From contig NZ_JAUSZR010000001.1 in NCBI RefSeq assembly GCF_030817835.1, positions 3,348,001-3,412,000 on the forward strand: DNA of 64,000 bases. Reading direction: 5' to 3'. This DNA comes from Pseudarthrobacter sp. W1I19. Lineage in GTDB: Bacteria; Actinomycetota; Actinomycetes; Actinomycetales; Micrococcaceae. This document shows, piece by piece, positions 42,542 through 51,105 of the stretch (position 1 is its first letter; each line of letters starts with the position of its first letter). The notes below the pieces were generated by a model. The model saw only the letters and a program-made list of their open reading frames with translations. It was not told the origin of the DNA and did not search any database. The translations under genes were made by a program, and so were the position numbers.

Positions 42542-42550
42542 GCTCAGGCC

Positions 42551-43036
42551 ATGGATACCGCCGAGCCAGGACAAACAACTGAAAACCTCAGCGTTCATGA
42601 CTGCTGGAAATACCTTCGGTCAGTCTCCGTCTGCAGAGTGGCCGTGACCGGCGGCGACGGAACGGACATCTTCCCCGTGAACTATGTCCCCAACTACGGG
42701 ACCGTCATCTTCCGGACGGGCCCCGGCACCAAATTGGATGCCCTGCTGGCAATACCTGCGGTGGTGCTGGAAGCGGACGGAATGAACAGTTACGGCACCA
42801 TTGCCTGGAGTGTTGTCATTAAGGGTCTTGCTGAGGTGGTATCGAACGGCGAGGAGCTCCAGGAGGCTGCAGAGGCAGGCCTGTCCCCGTGGCAGCCGGG
42901 GGTGAAAGACACGCTCGTCCGGGTCACTCCGAAAGAAATCAGCGGCCGCCGCTTTGTCATCAGCTCGCCATTGAATTGGTGGCCGCCGCTGGACTCGGCC
43001 TCTTCCGAGCCCAAGGACGCTGGCCAGACAACGTGA
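42551..43036 (+). CDS. PNPOx-like (split-barrel FMN/F420) protein
   Basis: A 161-residue protein of the pyridoxamine-phosphate-oxidase-like split barrel. CWKYLRSVSVCRVAVTG, FPVNYVPNYGTVIFRTGPGTKL and VVLEADGM match the common start of the family (the strand, the N-Y-x-v-x-x-g flavin loop, and the tkl helix). It starts 9 nt after the DUF6544-type gene's stop, probably the same transcript. The family includes F420-dependent reductases and FMN proteins; the cofactor cannot be told here. Confidence 0.82.
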   Translation: MDTAEPGQTTENLSVHDCWKYLRSVSVCRVAVTGGDGTDIFPVNYVPNYGTVIFRTGPGTKLDALLAIPAVVLEADGMNSYGTIAWSVVIKGLAEVVSNGEELQEAAEAGLSPWQPGVKDTLVRVTPKEISGRRFVISSPLNWWPPLDSASSEPKDAGQTT

Positions 43037-43091
43037 AAAGCGAGAGCAGGCACGTGGGTGAAGGCCCGGGCTCCGGTATTACCGGAGCCCC

Positions 43092-43757
43092 GTGAAGAAA
43101 GCCGACGCCGCCCCTGGGCTGCCACGAAGAGCTTTCCTCCGCAGATGGGTCATTGCAGTCACGGCGGGCGAGGCACTCGGTTTTATGATCCCGGCCGCCG
43201 TGGGTGGAGTTCTGGCAGTGGCCGCCACACCCAGTTTCCTTGTTTACCCTTTGATGATTGCTGCTGGCGCCTGCGAGGGTGCTCTGCTCGGGCTGGGGCA
43301 GTCGATCGGTTTCGGTTCTTCGGTGGTACGGCGGTCCTCCTGGGTGGCGGCCACCGCAGCAGGCGCGGCTGTGGCCTGGTCGGTCGGCATGCTGCCCAGC
43401 ACCATCAACGACTTCGATCCCGGCTCACCGTCGGTTGTCCCATGGATTCTGGCCGGTGCCGTGCTGCTTCTGGTGTCCATTCCGGCCTTGCAGTGGCTTG
43501 TCCTCAGGAGGGTTATCAGGCCTGCGTTCTGGTGGATACCCGTTAATGTCGGCGTCTGGGCAGTGGGCATCCTGTGGACCCTGGCGCCGTCACCGTTCAT
43601 CGACGAGAGGACGGCACTTCCTGTGCTGTTCGGGACGTACCTCTTGGCGGGCCTACTGATGGCCCTCACCGTGGCCTCACTGTCAAGCCTCGCCGCACTG
43701 CGCGTGGTGCAGTTGCATTCCCGAACTGAAAACCAGCAAGCGGAAGTTACTAACTAA
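43092..43757 (+). CDS. Hypothetical multi-pass membrane protein
   Basis: A 221-residue protein with six membrane helices, starting with a basic N-terminus (PRRAFLRRW). It has GACEGALLGLGQSIGFGSSV near residue 60-80 and LPSTINDFDPGSPSVVPW in a loop. No family is recognised. It lies 55 nt after the PNPOx-like gene and 17 nt before the stress-protein gene on the same strand, so all three are likely one transcript. Confidence 0.65.
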   Translation: MKKADAAPGLPRRAFLRRWVIAVTAGEALGFMIPAAVGGVLAVAATPSFLVYPLMIAAGACEGALLGLGQSIGFGSSVVRRSSWVAATAAGAAVAWSVGMLPSTINDFDPGSPSVVPWILAGAVLLLVSIPALQWLVLRRVIRPAFWWIPVNVGVWAVGILWTLAPSPFIDERTALPVLFGTYLLAGLLMALTVASLSSLAALRVVQLHSRTENQQAEVTN

Positions 43758-43774
43758 TCGATTGGAGAAGTGCC

Positions 43775-44218
43775 ATGCAGGACAACCCCGGATCCCACGT
43801 CGTTGTGGGGGTCGATGGCTCCCCGGCATCAGTTGAGGCGCTGAGGCAAGGACACCGCCTTGCCACCGCACTTGGTGCGGAAGTCCACGCCCTCGCCTGC
43901 TGGGAGAACCCGCAAATGTATGACGGCTACGCCGTGATGGGCATCGGAGGCTTTGAGGAGAAGGTGGAACAAATACTCGCCCAGGCGGTGCAGGACGCCT
44001 TTGGAACACAGCGCCCAGCCAACCTGCGGACCCGCCTGGTCAATGGAGCACCGCGCCAGACCCTTCTTGATGCCAGCAAGGACGCGGCCATGCTTGTTGT
44101 CGGCAGGCGCGGCCACGGTGGCTTTGGAGGGCTGCTTCTGGGTTCGGTAAGTTCCGCGTGCGTCGCACACGCCGATTGCCCGGTTCTCGTGGCTCACGCA
44201 CCCAGCACCAGCAGCTGA
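43775..44218 (+). CDS. Universal stress protein (UspA family)
   Basis: A 147-residue Usp domain: VVVGVDGSPAS at the N-terminus, and VVGRRGHGGFGGLLLGSVSSACVAHADCPVLV at the C-terminus, which fits the ATP-binding G-x2-G-x9-G-S motif. It probably binds ATP. It ends 8 nt before the convergent oleD stop. AAGTGCC lies just before ATG 43775; GAGAAG is a few bases further out and is the likely ribosome site. Confidence 0.9.
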   Translation: MQDNPGSHVVVGVDGSPASVEALRQGHRLATALGAEVHALACWENPQMYDGYAVMGIGGFEEKVEQILAQAVQDAFGTQRPANLRTRLVNGAPRQTLLDASKDAAMLVVGRRGHGGFGGLLLGSVSSACVAHADCPVLVAHAPSTSS

Positions 44219-44226
44219 TCCAGCCC

Positions 44227-45213
44227 TCAAGAACCGCCCTGCGGCCGGGAGCCGTAGTGCTCGGCCAGCTTCGCCAGCCCCTCGTCAATGGAGACTGCGG
44301 GGGTCCAGTCGAGGAGTTCCCGGGTCTCGCGCTGGTCGAACCAGTGCGCGGTGGAGAGCTGTTCGGCGAGGAACCTGGTCATCGGCGGCTCCTCTTCCCG
44401 CCCGGCCCAGATCCAGAGCTTCTCCACCACAGCCCCCGCCGCCCGCGCCACCGCACCAGGCACGGACCACGACGGCGGGCGGACGCCTCCCGCGGCGCAG
44501 ATGCCTGCCAGCAGCTCGCCCACCGGGCGGGGCTCGCCGTTGGTCACCACCAGAGCCCTGCCATGGATGTGGTCCATCCTGTGCAGCGCGGCGACGATGG
44601 CCGTGGCGGCATTGTCCACGTACGTGGTGTCGATCAGGGCCCCACCGGCGTCGAGCAGCGGCAGGCGTCCCTGCTTGGCGCGTGCCAGGACCCGTTCCAC
44701 CAGTTGGGTGTCGCCCGGTCCCCAGACGATGTGCGGGCGCACCGCCGCCACCCGGAAGGCAGGAGAGTCAGCTGCGAGCGCCAGCAGCTCGGCCTCGGCC
44801 TTGCTGCGGGAGTAGTCTCCGTGCGCATGCTCCGGGTCGGCCGGCTCCGCGCCCAGCCCGGCGATGGCGGCGCCGGAATTGGCCACCGACGGGGAGGACA
44901 CATACACGACGTCCCGCACCCCGGCGGCACGGGCGCAAGCGAGCAGGCGGCGGGTCCCTTCGACGTTCACCTGATCGAACTCCGCCGCGCGGCCCGTGAA
45001 AGAGACTTTTGCCGCCAGGTGGATGATTCCGCCGGCGCCTGCAACTGCTGCCCGGAGCGCCGCATCATCCGTGACGGACCCGCAGAAGTCCGTGGCGCCG
45101 TCGACCCCCGATGGGCGGCGCTGGAACGTCGCCACCTCATGCCCCTGACGTACCAGCAGCCGGGCAACCTCTCCCCCGAGCAGCCCGCTGGCACCGGTGA
45201 CGAGGACCCTCAT
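44227..45213 (-). CDS. oleD: OleD, 2-alkyl-3-oxoalkanoate reductase (NAD(P)-dependent SDR)
   Basis: A 328-residue extended SDR. The nucleotide motif is TGASGLLGG (6-14), and the catalytic pair is Tyr134-Lys138 (YSRSK). In long-chain olefin synthesis OleD reduces the beta-keto acid made by OleA to the beta-hydroxy acid. Its ATG (45213) overlaps the stop of the OleBC gene by 4 nt (ATGA), so it is coupled to it. It is last of oleA-oleBC-oleD. Confidence 0.87.
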   Translation of the reverse strand: MRVLVTGASGLLGGEVARLLVRQGHEVATFQRRPSGVDGATDFCGSVTDDAALRAAVAGAGGIIHLAAKVSFTGRAAEFDQVNVEGTRRLLACARAAGVRDVVYVSSPSVANSGAAIAGLGAEPADPEHAHGDYSRSKAEAELLALAADSPAFRVAAVRPHIVWGPGDTQLVERVLARAKQGRLPLLDAGGALIDTTYVDNAATAIVAALHRMDHIHGRALVVTNGEPRPVGELLAGICAAGGVRPPSWSVPGAVARAAGAVVEKLWIWAGREEEPPMTRFLAEQLSTAHWFDQRETRELLDWTPAVSIDEGLAKLAEHYGSRPQGGS

Positions 45214-47921
45214 GGCTTTCCCGGCCGGCCGCCAGCAAGCACCCGCGAAGCCCAGCGGGACAGGCGGGTCCGGTCGATCTTGGCGTTGTGCCGGATGTCC
45301 GTGGGCTGCGCGGGAACCACGAGCACGGCGGAGACTTTCACGCCGGCCTCCAGTGCGGCCTTCCGGACCCGCCCGGCCAGCTGCGGCCCAGCGGGTCCGG
45401 CTTTCCGGACTGGAGGGGAGGTCTCGACGACGGCCACCACGGCCTGGGTGCCCGCGGGTCCGACGCCGGTGATCGCCGCCAGCCGTACGCCGTCCAGTCG
45501 TTCGATGGCCTGTTCGGCACCCACGGGGGTCACCACGCCGTCGGGTCCCGTAACAACATGCGCAAGGCGTCCTTCCACCCAAAGCCTGCCCGCGGCGTCG
45601 AAGTGCCCCACATCGCCGGTGCGGTGCCATCCGGGCAAGCTGGCACTCTCCCGCTGGACCAGCCAGAGCCTGTCGTACGCTTCCTTGACGTGCGGGGCGC
45701 ACACCAGGATCTCACCGGTCACTCCGGCCTCTGTCACGGGATCGGCTCCGGGGGCGGTGCCATCCGCCGCCAGCGGGACGACGGCCACACGGGCGCCATG
45801 CACGGGCCACCCCACACACACGCCGTTGCCTGCTCCCGCCACGGCGTCTGCTCCAGCGGAGGTGCCGGCGGCAGCATCGGCGTCGGCCGTTTGGATCTGT
45901 TCCAAGCTGATGTCGGTGACCGGCAGCGCCTCCGTCATCCCGTACGGGGTGTGCAGCGAGGCCCGGGGCATGAGCCGCTGTACCTCTGCCAGCAACGGTT
46001 CCGGGACGGGGGCACCGGCGGAGAGCAGCAGTTCGACACGTTCCAGAGCTTTATGCCCTGCGCTGCTGAGGCCATCTTGCGTGGCAAGGACGTTGCGCAA
46101 AGCCGCCGGCGAGGCGAAGACCGCCGTGGCGTCGATGGCCGCGGCAGCGTCGGCGAGCGCGTTCGCCGTCAAGGTGCGCGGCGCGGTGACGTCCATGGCC
46201 GGGGTCACCGACACCGCACCGAGCGCCGGACCCAGCAGCGCGAACGGCGCGAAGCCTGCCACCAGCCGGGCACCGGGACGGATCCCGAACGTTTCGGCCA
46301 CCGTGTCCCGCATCGCCGCCAACTTCCGGTGCGTATAAAGCACACCCTTGGCTGGGCCGGTGGAGCCGGAGGTGAAGAGTACGGCGGCCGGGGCATCCGG
46401 GTCCACGCTGTCCGGCAATTGCGCCGCACCGGGAGCGGCGCCGCTCCGGGCCAGCTCGTCAAGGGAGGTCTCCACGCCTAGGATCCGACGGCGGGCGGCC
46501 GGGAGATCCCGCACGCTGATCCGCCGCCCGGGCCAGCCCAGCAGTGAAGCGGCCGCGAACGCCTTGTCGATGCCGATGAGGACATCAGGGGTGGCGCCTT
46601 TGACGGCGCGGCTCAGGCCCCTGGTTCCCAGTCCGGCGTCGGCCACTACCACCACGGCGCCCAGCCGCAGGCAGGCGTAAAGGGCCACGGTCAGGTCCAC
46701 CCCGGGCGGAACCATCAGGCTGACACGGCTGCCGCTTTCAACCCCCGCCTCCTTCAGCCCCGCGGCGAGGTTCAGGATGTTACGGTCCAGCTGCCGCCAG
46801 CTCAGCGAGCGGGCAGCTGTGCCGTCCGGCGCCATTTCCACGACGGCGGTGTCCGCTCCCGCCGGTCCTGTCGCCTGCTGCTGGAGCGGGTGCCAGAGGG
46901 GCCGGAATTCGGCAGGGCCTGGCTGCGCCGCGTCCTGCTCCTGGCCGCCGGCAGGCGTTGCTTCAGATCTCGTGGACTCGCCTTCGCTGGCTTCAACGTT
47001 CCCGGCGAGCCACTGGAAAACCGGCGTGGCAATGTCCCGGTCCTCCGCCACAAGATGGCCGGCGCCTTCGAAGCGGTGCACCTTGGCGTGCGGGAGCCTG
47101 CTGATGAGGTCCTTGAGGTACCGGTCCGAGAAGATGGGATCCCGCGGGCCCCAGAGCATCAGCGCCGGGGCTTTCAACCCGCGCAGTCCTTCCGCCACGC
47201 CACTGAGCGCCGCGAAACTGGGATGCGAGGCGTCCACCGGAATGTCTGCAACAAAGTTCCCCACTCCCGCCCTGCGCTCCGCTCCGCGGTAGGGGGCCAT
47301 GTAGGCGCTGCGGATATCGGCGGAAAGCGGCGGGTGCGCCAACGAGTGCGTCACCCGCAGGAAGGCGTCCGACGTCGTGGTTCCCCACTTGTGCAGGGCG
47401 GGGTGCAGGGCAAGCCGCAGGGCCGGCGGGATGGCCTGGCCTGCGGGCTGGTGCACGGCCGTGTTGGTCAGCACCACCCCGGCCAGCTGTTGCGGATGCG
47501 CGAGGGCCCAGCCCAGGCTGATCACGCCGCCCCAGTCGTGGCCCACAGTGACAACCGGCCCGTCCAGGGCCAGGGCGTCCGTGAGGTCGCGAAGGTCATT
47601 GATCCGGTGGGCCAGCCGCCGGAAAGTGCCGGTCCGCTCCGAGTAGCCCATGTCCAGCTGGTCTACCGCGACCACGCGCCACGGGTGGGCGGGATCGGAT
47701 CCGGCAGCGAGCAGCGTCCGCCACAGGTATGACCAGGTGGGGTTGCCGTGCACGCACAGCAGGGTGCCGGCGGGGACCAGGGCACGGCGGGACAGCTGCG
47801 GGCCGTTGTCCAGCAGGTGCCAGCGGCGCACGGTGCCTGGCCGATCGGCGTCGGACGTGGAAGCTACCTCGATTTCACGCGACCACTCCGGGTCCACGCC
47901 GGGCCAGTTGGCGGCTACCAA
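45210..47921 (-). CDS. oleBC: OleBC fusion: beta-lactone decarboxylase plus beta-lactone synthetase
   Basis: A 903-residue two-enzyme fusion. Residues 1-310 are OleB: an alpha/beta hydrolase of the haloalkane-dehalogenase type, with HGNPTWS (59-65), nucleophile Asp129 (GHDWGG) and His289. A linker of about 35 residues (about 310-345; EGESTRSEATPAGGQEQDAA) leads to OleC (about 345-903), an AMP-forming ligase fold with LFTSGSTGPAKG (515-526). OleC makes the beta-lactone; OleB decarboxylates it to the olefin. Fused OleBC is known from Micrococcus and relatives. Start is inferred as TTG 47921, inside the end of oleA (7-nt overlap); the frame is open far upstream, but there it reads antisense-like sequence. 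Confidence 0.85.
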   Translation of the reverse strand: MVAANWPGVDPEWSREIEVASTSDADRPGTVRRWHLLDNGPQLSRRALVPAGTLLCVHGNPTWSYLWRTLLAAGSDPAHPWRVVAVDQLDMGYSERTGTFRRLAHRINDLRDLTDALALDGPVVTVGHDWGGVISLGWALAHPQQLAGVVLTNTAVHQPAGQAIPPALRLALHPALHKWGTTTSDAFLRVTHSLAHPPLSADIRSAYMAPYRGAERRAGVGNFVADIPVDASHPSFAALSGVAEGLRGLKAPALMLWGPRDPIFSDRYLKDLISRLPHAKVHRFEGAGHLVAEDRDIATPVFQWLAGNVEASEGESTRSEATPAGGQEQDAAQPGPAEFRPLWHPLQQQATGPAGADTAVVEMAPDGTAARSLSWRQLDRNILNLAAGLKEAGVESGSRVSLMVPPGVDLTVALYACLRLGAVVVVADAGLGTRGLSRAVKGATPDVLIGIDKAFAAASLLGWPGRRISVRDLPAARRRILGVETSLDELARSGAAPGAAQLPDSVDPDAPAAVLFTSGSTGPAKGVLYTHRKLAAMRDTVAETFGIRPGARLVAGFAPFALLGPALGAVSVTPAMDVTAPRTLTANALADAAAAIDATAVFASPAALRNVLATQDGLSSAGHKALERVELLLSAGAPVPEPLLAEVQRLMPRASLHTPYGMTEALPVTDISLEQIQTADADAAAGTSAGADAVAGAGNGVCVGWPVHGARVAVVPLAADGTAPGADPVTEAGVTGEILVCAPHVKEAYDRLWLVQRESASLPGWHRTGDVGHFDAAGRLWVEGRLAHVVTGPDGVVTPVGAEQAIERLDGVRLAAITGVGPAGTQAVVAVVETSPPVRKAGPAGPQLAGRVRKAALEAGVKVSAVLVVPAQPTDIRHNAKIDRTRLSRWASRVLAGGRPGKP

Positions 47922-48937
47922 ACGATTTCCATCATGGCGGTGTTCAGTCCGGATCCGACGCCCATGCAGAGCACCCGGTCCCCCGTCTCGAGGGATTGTG
48001 CCTCGGCCGCGAGGGTCATGGGCAGCGACGCCGGACCCACGTTGCCCCAGTGCGGGAACGTGATGGGCACCCTGGCAGGGTCCAGGTCGATCGCGTCGAT
48101 GATCGCTTGGGTGTAGGCGTTGCTCACCTGGTGCGTGACGTACCGGTCCATGGCGGCCCAGTCCCACTCTGCCCGCGCCTCATCCCAGGCGTCGACGACG
48201 AGTTGGAGGCCGCCGTCGAGCAGTCCCTTGGTGTCGGTGGCCATGCCGTCGATGCCGCCCACGCACAACTCATGGTGTTCGGTGCCGGCGCGCATCACGC
48301 CGCCCACCACCCGGTGCGATCCGGGGTGCTGGTCCGCGGGGCCCAGGACGGCGGCGGCGGCACCGGATCCCAGGGTGAGTGTGGCGAACTCCCGGTTGAA
48401 GTCCTCGCGTGTGGTTTCGGGCCGCTGCAAACGGGCCAGCGTGGCCTCCTGCGTGGCTTCGGCATCCTCTCCGTTGACGATCATGGCGTACTTGATCTGG
48501 CCGGAGTCGATCATGTTGGCCGCCAGTGTCAGTCCGTTTACGAATCCCAGGCAGGCGTTGGCGAGGTCAAAGTTCATGGCCGACGACGGCAGGCCAAGTC
48601 CGTGGTGGATCTTCACCGCAACGGACGGTTCAAGGTTGCGACGGGTCACCGAGGTGTTGATCAGCAAACCTACCTCGGACGCTTCGACGCCGGCCTCCGC
48701 CAGCGCCTTCGCGCCCGCCTCGGCAGCAGCGTCATCGAAGGAGGTCCCGGCCGCCCACCAGCGGCGGTGCGTTACGCCGGCAACGCGCTCAAGCAGCCGT
48801 GTCGGGAACTTCAGCCGCTGCAGGGTGGAAGCCAACCGGCGGTCAAAATCCGTGGAGCTCACGATCCTTGGAGCCTCGACACTGCTCACCGAGAGCAGCG
48901 CGGTGTTACTGTGCCGGAAGGTTGCATTCCCTGCCAA
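47915..48937 (-). CDS. oleA: OleA, thiolase-fold head-to-head acyl-CoA condensing enzyme
   Basis: A 340-residue KASIII-fold protein. Cys129 in ANACLGFVNG is the acyl acceptor; THQVSN and PHWGNVGPAS supply the catalytic His and Asn. It joins two fatty acyl-CoAs to a 2-alkyl-3-oxoalkanoate. The start is TTG 48937: AGGGG lies six bases before it, and the N-terminus becomes MAGNATFRHSNTALLSV, as in known OleA proteins. An ATG at 48988 in frame would add 17 residues not found in the family. It heads the operon with oleBC and oleD. Confidence 0.87.
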   Translation of the reverse strand: MAGNATFRHSNTALLSVSSVEAPRIVSSTDFDRRLASTLQRLKFPTRLLERVAGVTHRRWWAAGTSFDDAAAEAGAKALAEAGVEASEVGLLINTSVTRRNLEPSVAVKIHHGLGLPSSAMNFDLANACLGFVNGLTLAANMIDSGQIKYAMIVNGEDAEATQEATLARLQRPETTREDFNREFATLTLGSGAAAAVLGPADQHPGSHRVVGGVMRAGTEHHELCVGGIDGMATDTKGLLDGGLQLVVDAWDEARAEWDWAAMDRYVTHQVSNAYTQAIIDAIDLDPARVPITFPHWGNVGPASLPMTLAAEAQSLETGDRVLCMGVGSGLNTAMMEIVW

Positions 48938-49046
48938 TTCAAGCCCCTGTTCGTCCGTCCTGCATTCACGCGGCGATGTACCCATCAAGGCAAACGCAGA
49001 GCTTAATAATGCCGGTCCGTGACCGGCATCCGCGAAATGCCAATGG

Positions 49047-49058
49047 TAAGCATGCTTA
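49047..49058. promoter_or_regulatory. 12-bp palindrome upstream of oleA
   Basis: TAAGCATGCTTA is fully self-complementary and is about 110 bp before the oleA start. A MarR/TetR-type site is possible, but no regulator gene of that kind is adjacent. Confidence 0.35.
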
Positions 49059-49116
49059 GGATAGGATACAGCGGCATTCAGGGACTGCCCCTACGCAACA
49101 GGCTGGCAGGTACCCC

Positions 49117-49950
49117 TCAAGGCTGGCTGGCTGGAACAAGCCGGTAGGCGAAGCGGCCCTCCAGCCCACCGTCCGGGATCATGGTGAGGTCCGCTCCCTC
49201 GGTAGGCAGCTGCACGGGCGCCTTGAACATCGTCCCCGTGCAGGGCACCTGCACGGGAGCCAGGACTTCAACACCTGCTGCCGTGGACACGGACAGCTGG
49301 GCCCCGGGCAGCCAGTCGCAGACGAACTGCAGCTCGTACTGGCCCGGTGCCGCCATGAGCGTTGCCGTGCTGGTGATCTTTCCGCTGCTGCTGCCGCGAA
49401 GCTCGCCGGGGAGCCGTGGCTGCAGCTGCTGCGCCGACCACTCCGACAAATCCTCCAGCTCCGACGCCCGGCGGTCCGGATTGGTCTGGACTTTGACCCC
49501 CGTTGCGGCAGGCTTGCCCGATGGCGGGACCGCGCTGATGGTGATCGGCCCGCCGTCGTGCCTGACAAAGCGGTCCAGCGAGGAGCCGCACTCAAAGCTG
49601 GACGCCTCCGGTTCCCCGTCACCCTTCACGATGGTCAGTTTGGCCCCGTACGTCCCGGCACAGGCACCGGAAACCATATAGTCTCCGGGCGCCAGAACCA
49701 GGGACAGCCTCCCGGCGGGCTCCGCCTCGGACGGCATGCCCGGCTCTGTTGGGGAAGCCTCGAGCCGGCGGGCCACCTCGTCCGCGTTCTCCCCGAAGGA
49801 CCGGGGCTGTGGTGTTGCTGCCGGCGGGGAGGCCGGAGCCGCCTGTTCATCCGGGCCGCTGTACTCACACCCCGCAAGGGCCATGGCCAGAACGGCCACT
49901 CCGAACAAAACTCCTCCGCGCCGTGCCGGCACTCCCCCAGAAGCTGACAT
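49117..49950 (-). CDS. Lipoprotein, function unknown
   Basis: A 277-residue protein with a signal peptide and lipobox LAGC (Cys28). Two similar beta-rich halves follow: each has a G-x-Y/D-x-V/L pattern with a Cys pair (GDYMVSGACAG; GQYELQFVCDW), suggesting an internal repeat of a small Ig- or jelly-roll-like domain. Pro/Ala-rich linker at about 35-50. It is the first gene upstream of the ole cluster on that strand but separated by 180 nt and a palindrome, so not obviously co-regulated. No family is recognised. Confidence 0.75.
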   Translation of the reverse strand: MSASGGVPARRGGVLFGVAVLAMALAGCEYSGPDEQAAPASPPAATPQPRSFGENADEVARRLEASPTEPGMPSEAEPAGRLSLVLAPGDYMVSGACAGTYGAKLTIVKGDGEPEASSFECGSSLDRFVRHDGGPITISAVPPSGKPAATGVKVQTNPDRRASELEDLSEWSAQQLQPRLPGELRGSSSGKITSTATLMAAPGQYELQFVCDWLPGAQLSVSTAAGVEVLAPVQVPCTGTMFKAPVQLPTEGADLTMIPDGGLEGRFAYRLVPASQP

Positions 49951-50048
49951 GGCTTCGAGTCTATGGCCTCCTGCCGGATGCCGTTGCCTGAGGAGACCCG
50001 TGGCTGCGCGGCGTAGGAAGGAGGGGCCAAAGGGCGCATAGTTGAACC

Positions 50049-50540
50049 ATGACCAGTCCTTACACCCGCGGCGACTCCTTGAGCAGCGGCGCTTCCCGGG
50101 AACGCATCAGGCTGGCGCTCGTGGAATACGGCGCCACGGACGTTCTTTTCAGTCAGCGCGGAAACCGGAGCGCTATCGCCTTCAGGGGCGGCGGAAGGCA
50201 ATTCCGGATTGTAGTTTCCTTGCCGGACTCTGACGGGAGCGTGATGGTCCCGGGGGACACAGCGCAGGGCCCCATGGGCGAAGCGAAGGCAAAGGCGCTC
50301 GAACGCGCCAACCGCAGGTTTTGGCACGCCCTGTCCGTGTCAATAGACGCCAAACTAGCAGCGGTGGCGGCAGGCCTTGCCACTCTGGAATCCGAATTTC
50401 TGGCCCACGTGGTTCTCCCCGGGAACCACACGGTTCTGGACGAGCTCGAACCGGTCATCGAGTCTGCTTACCGGTCTGGCCGGCGTCCCTCCTTCGGCGA
50501 TTCCGCCCCGTCTTCGAGGCTGGCTCCGGCGGTGCCGTAG
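50049..50540 (+). CDS. Phage-type conserved hypothetical protein
   Basis: A 163-residue protein. The core, beginning RIRLALVEYGATDVLF and continuing through RRFWHALSVSIDAKLAAVAAG then ESEFLAHVVLP and VLDELEPVIESAYRSG, resembles from memory a small family common in actinobacteriophages and prophages, in which a KAKLEAV-type helix is followed by EFLAhIVLPDG. No other phage gene is nearby, so it may be a single domesticated copy or a chance carrier. Function unknown. Confidence 0.6.
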   Translation: MTSPYTRGDSLSSGASRERIRLALVEYGATDVLFSQRGNRSAIAFRGGGRQFRIVVSLPDSDGSVMVPGDTAQGPMGEAKAKALERANRRFWHALSVSIDAKLAAVAAGLATLESEFLAHVVLPGNHTVLDELEPVIESAYRSGRRPSFGDSAPSSRLAPAVP

Positions 50541-50793
50541 CTTGGCGTAGATTGCCCCGGCTTCACCGGCTGAATGTGGGCTATTGGAGCGTAGACTCGC
50601 TGTACGTCGGGACGGCCGTGACTGGACATCTGGTTCCCTGATCAACGCGGACGGCCATGATGGAACCACAGGCCGGAACAGGCATCAACCGTTGCCCTCG
50701 CTGCAGTGACCCGGCCCCGGGTCTCTGACCCCGGCACAGCCGTTCCACGTTTCCAGCGGACGGACAGTGCATCCACACGAACGTTGGCGCGCA

Positions 50794-51060
50794 ATGACCG
50801 ACACCTTTATCCAAGACCAGTGGCACCGGCTTCCTTCAACGGTCACGCAGTGGCTGATAGATAACCCTGGCTGCATGATCCTTCCGCGGACCTTGTCTGC
50901 GGAAATCAGTGCAGCCACCGGCCACCCCCTCAACCAGGACCCTCACGGCGAGACTACGCTCTGCCAGGAGGATGTGGATTTCATCCGCATGAAATCGCAT
51001 GAAGCCGAGACCGCGGGGCCGGATGGCGGGTACACGTTCTTCGACTCCGTGCAACCGTAG
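50794..51060 (+). CDS. Small conserved hypothetical protein
   Basis: An 88-residue protein from ATG 50794 (MTDTFIQDQWHRLP). The pattern WLIDNPGCMILPRTLSAEIS suggests a known small actinobacterial family of unknown function, and the C-terminus (GPDGGYTFF) is glycine-rich. It might be a small DNA-binding or toxin-type protein, but nothing is decisive. The frame is open back to 50767 without a ribosome site. It ends 45 nt before the convergent lipid kinase. Confidence 0.5.
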   Translation: MTDTFIQDQWHRLPSTVTQWLIDNPGCMILPRTLSAEISAATGHPLNQDPHGETTLCQEDVDFIRMKSHEAETAGPDGGYTFFDSVQP

Positions 51061-51105
51061 GCACCTCCCGGAGACAACACCAGGACTGCATGCGGCAAAG
51101 ATCCG

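Noticed and set aside
44158..46338. 726-codon plus-strand frame over oleD and oleBC
   Set aside because: Antisense to well-supported ole genes; the protein is Arg/Ser/Thr-rich with no recognisable domain.
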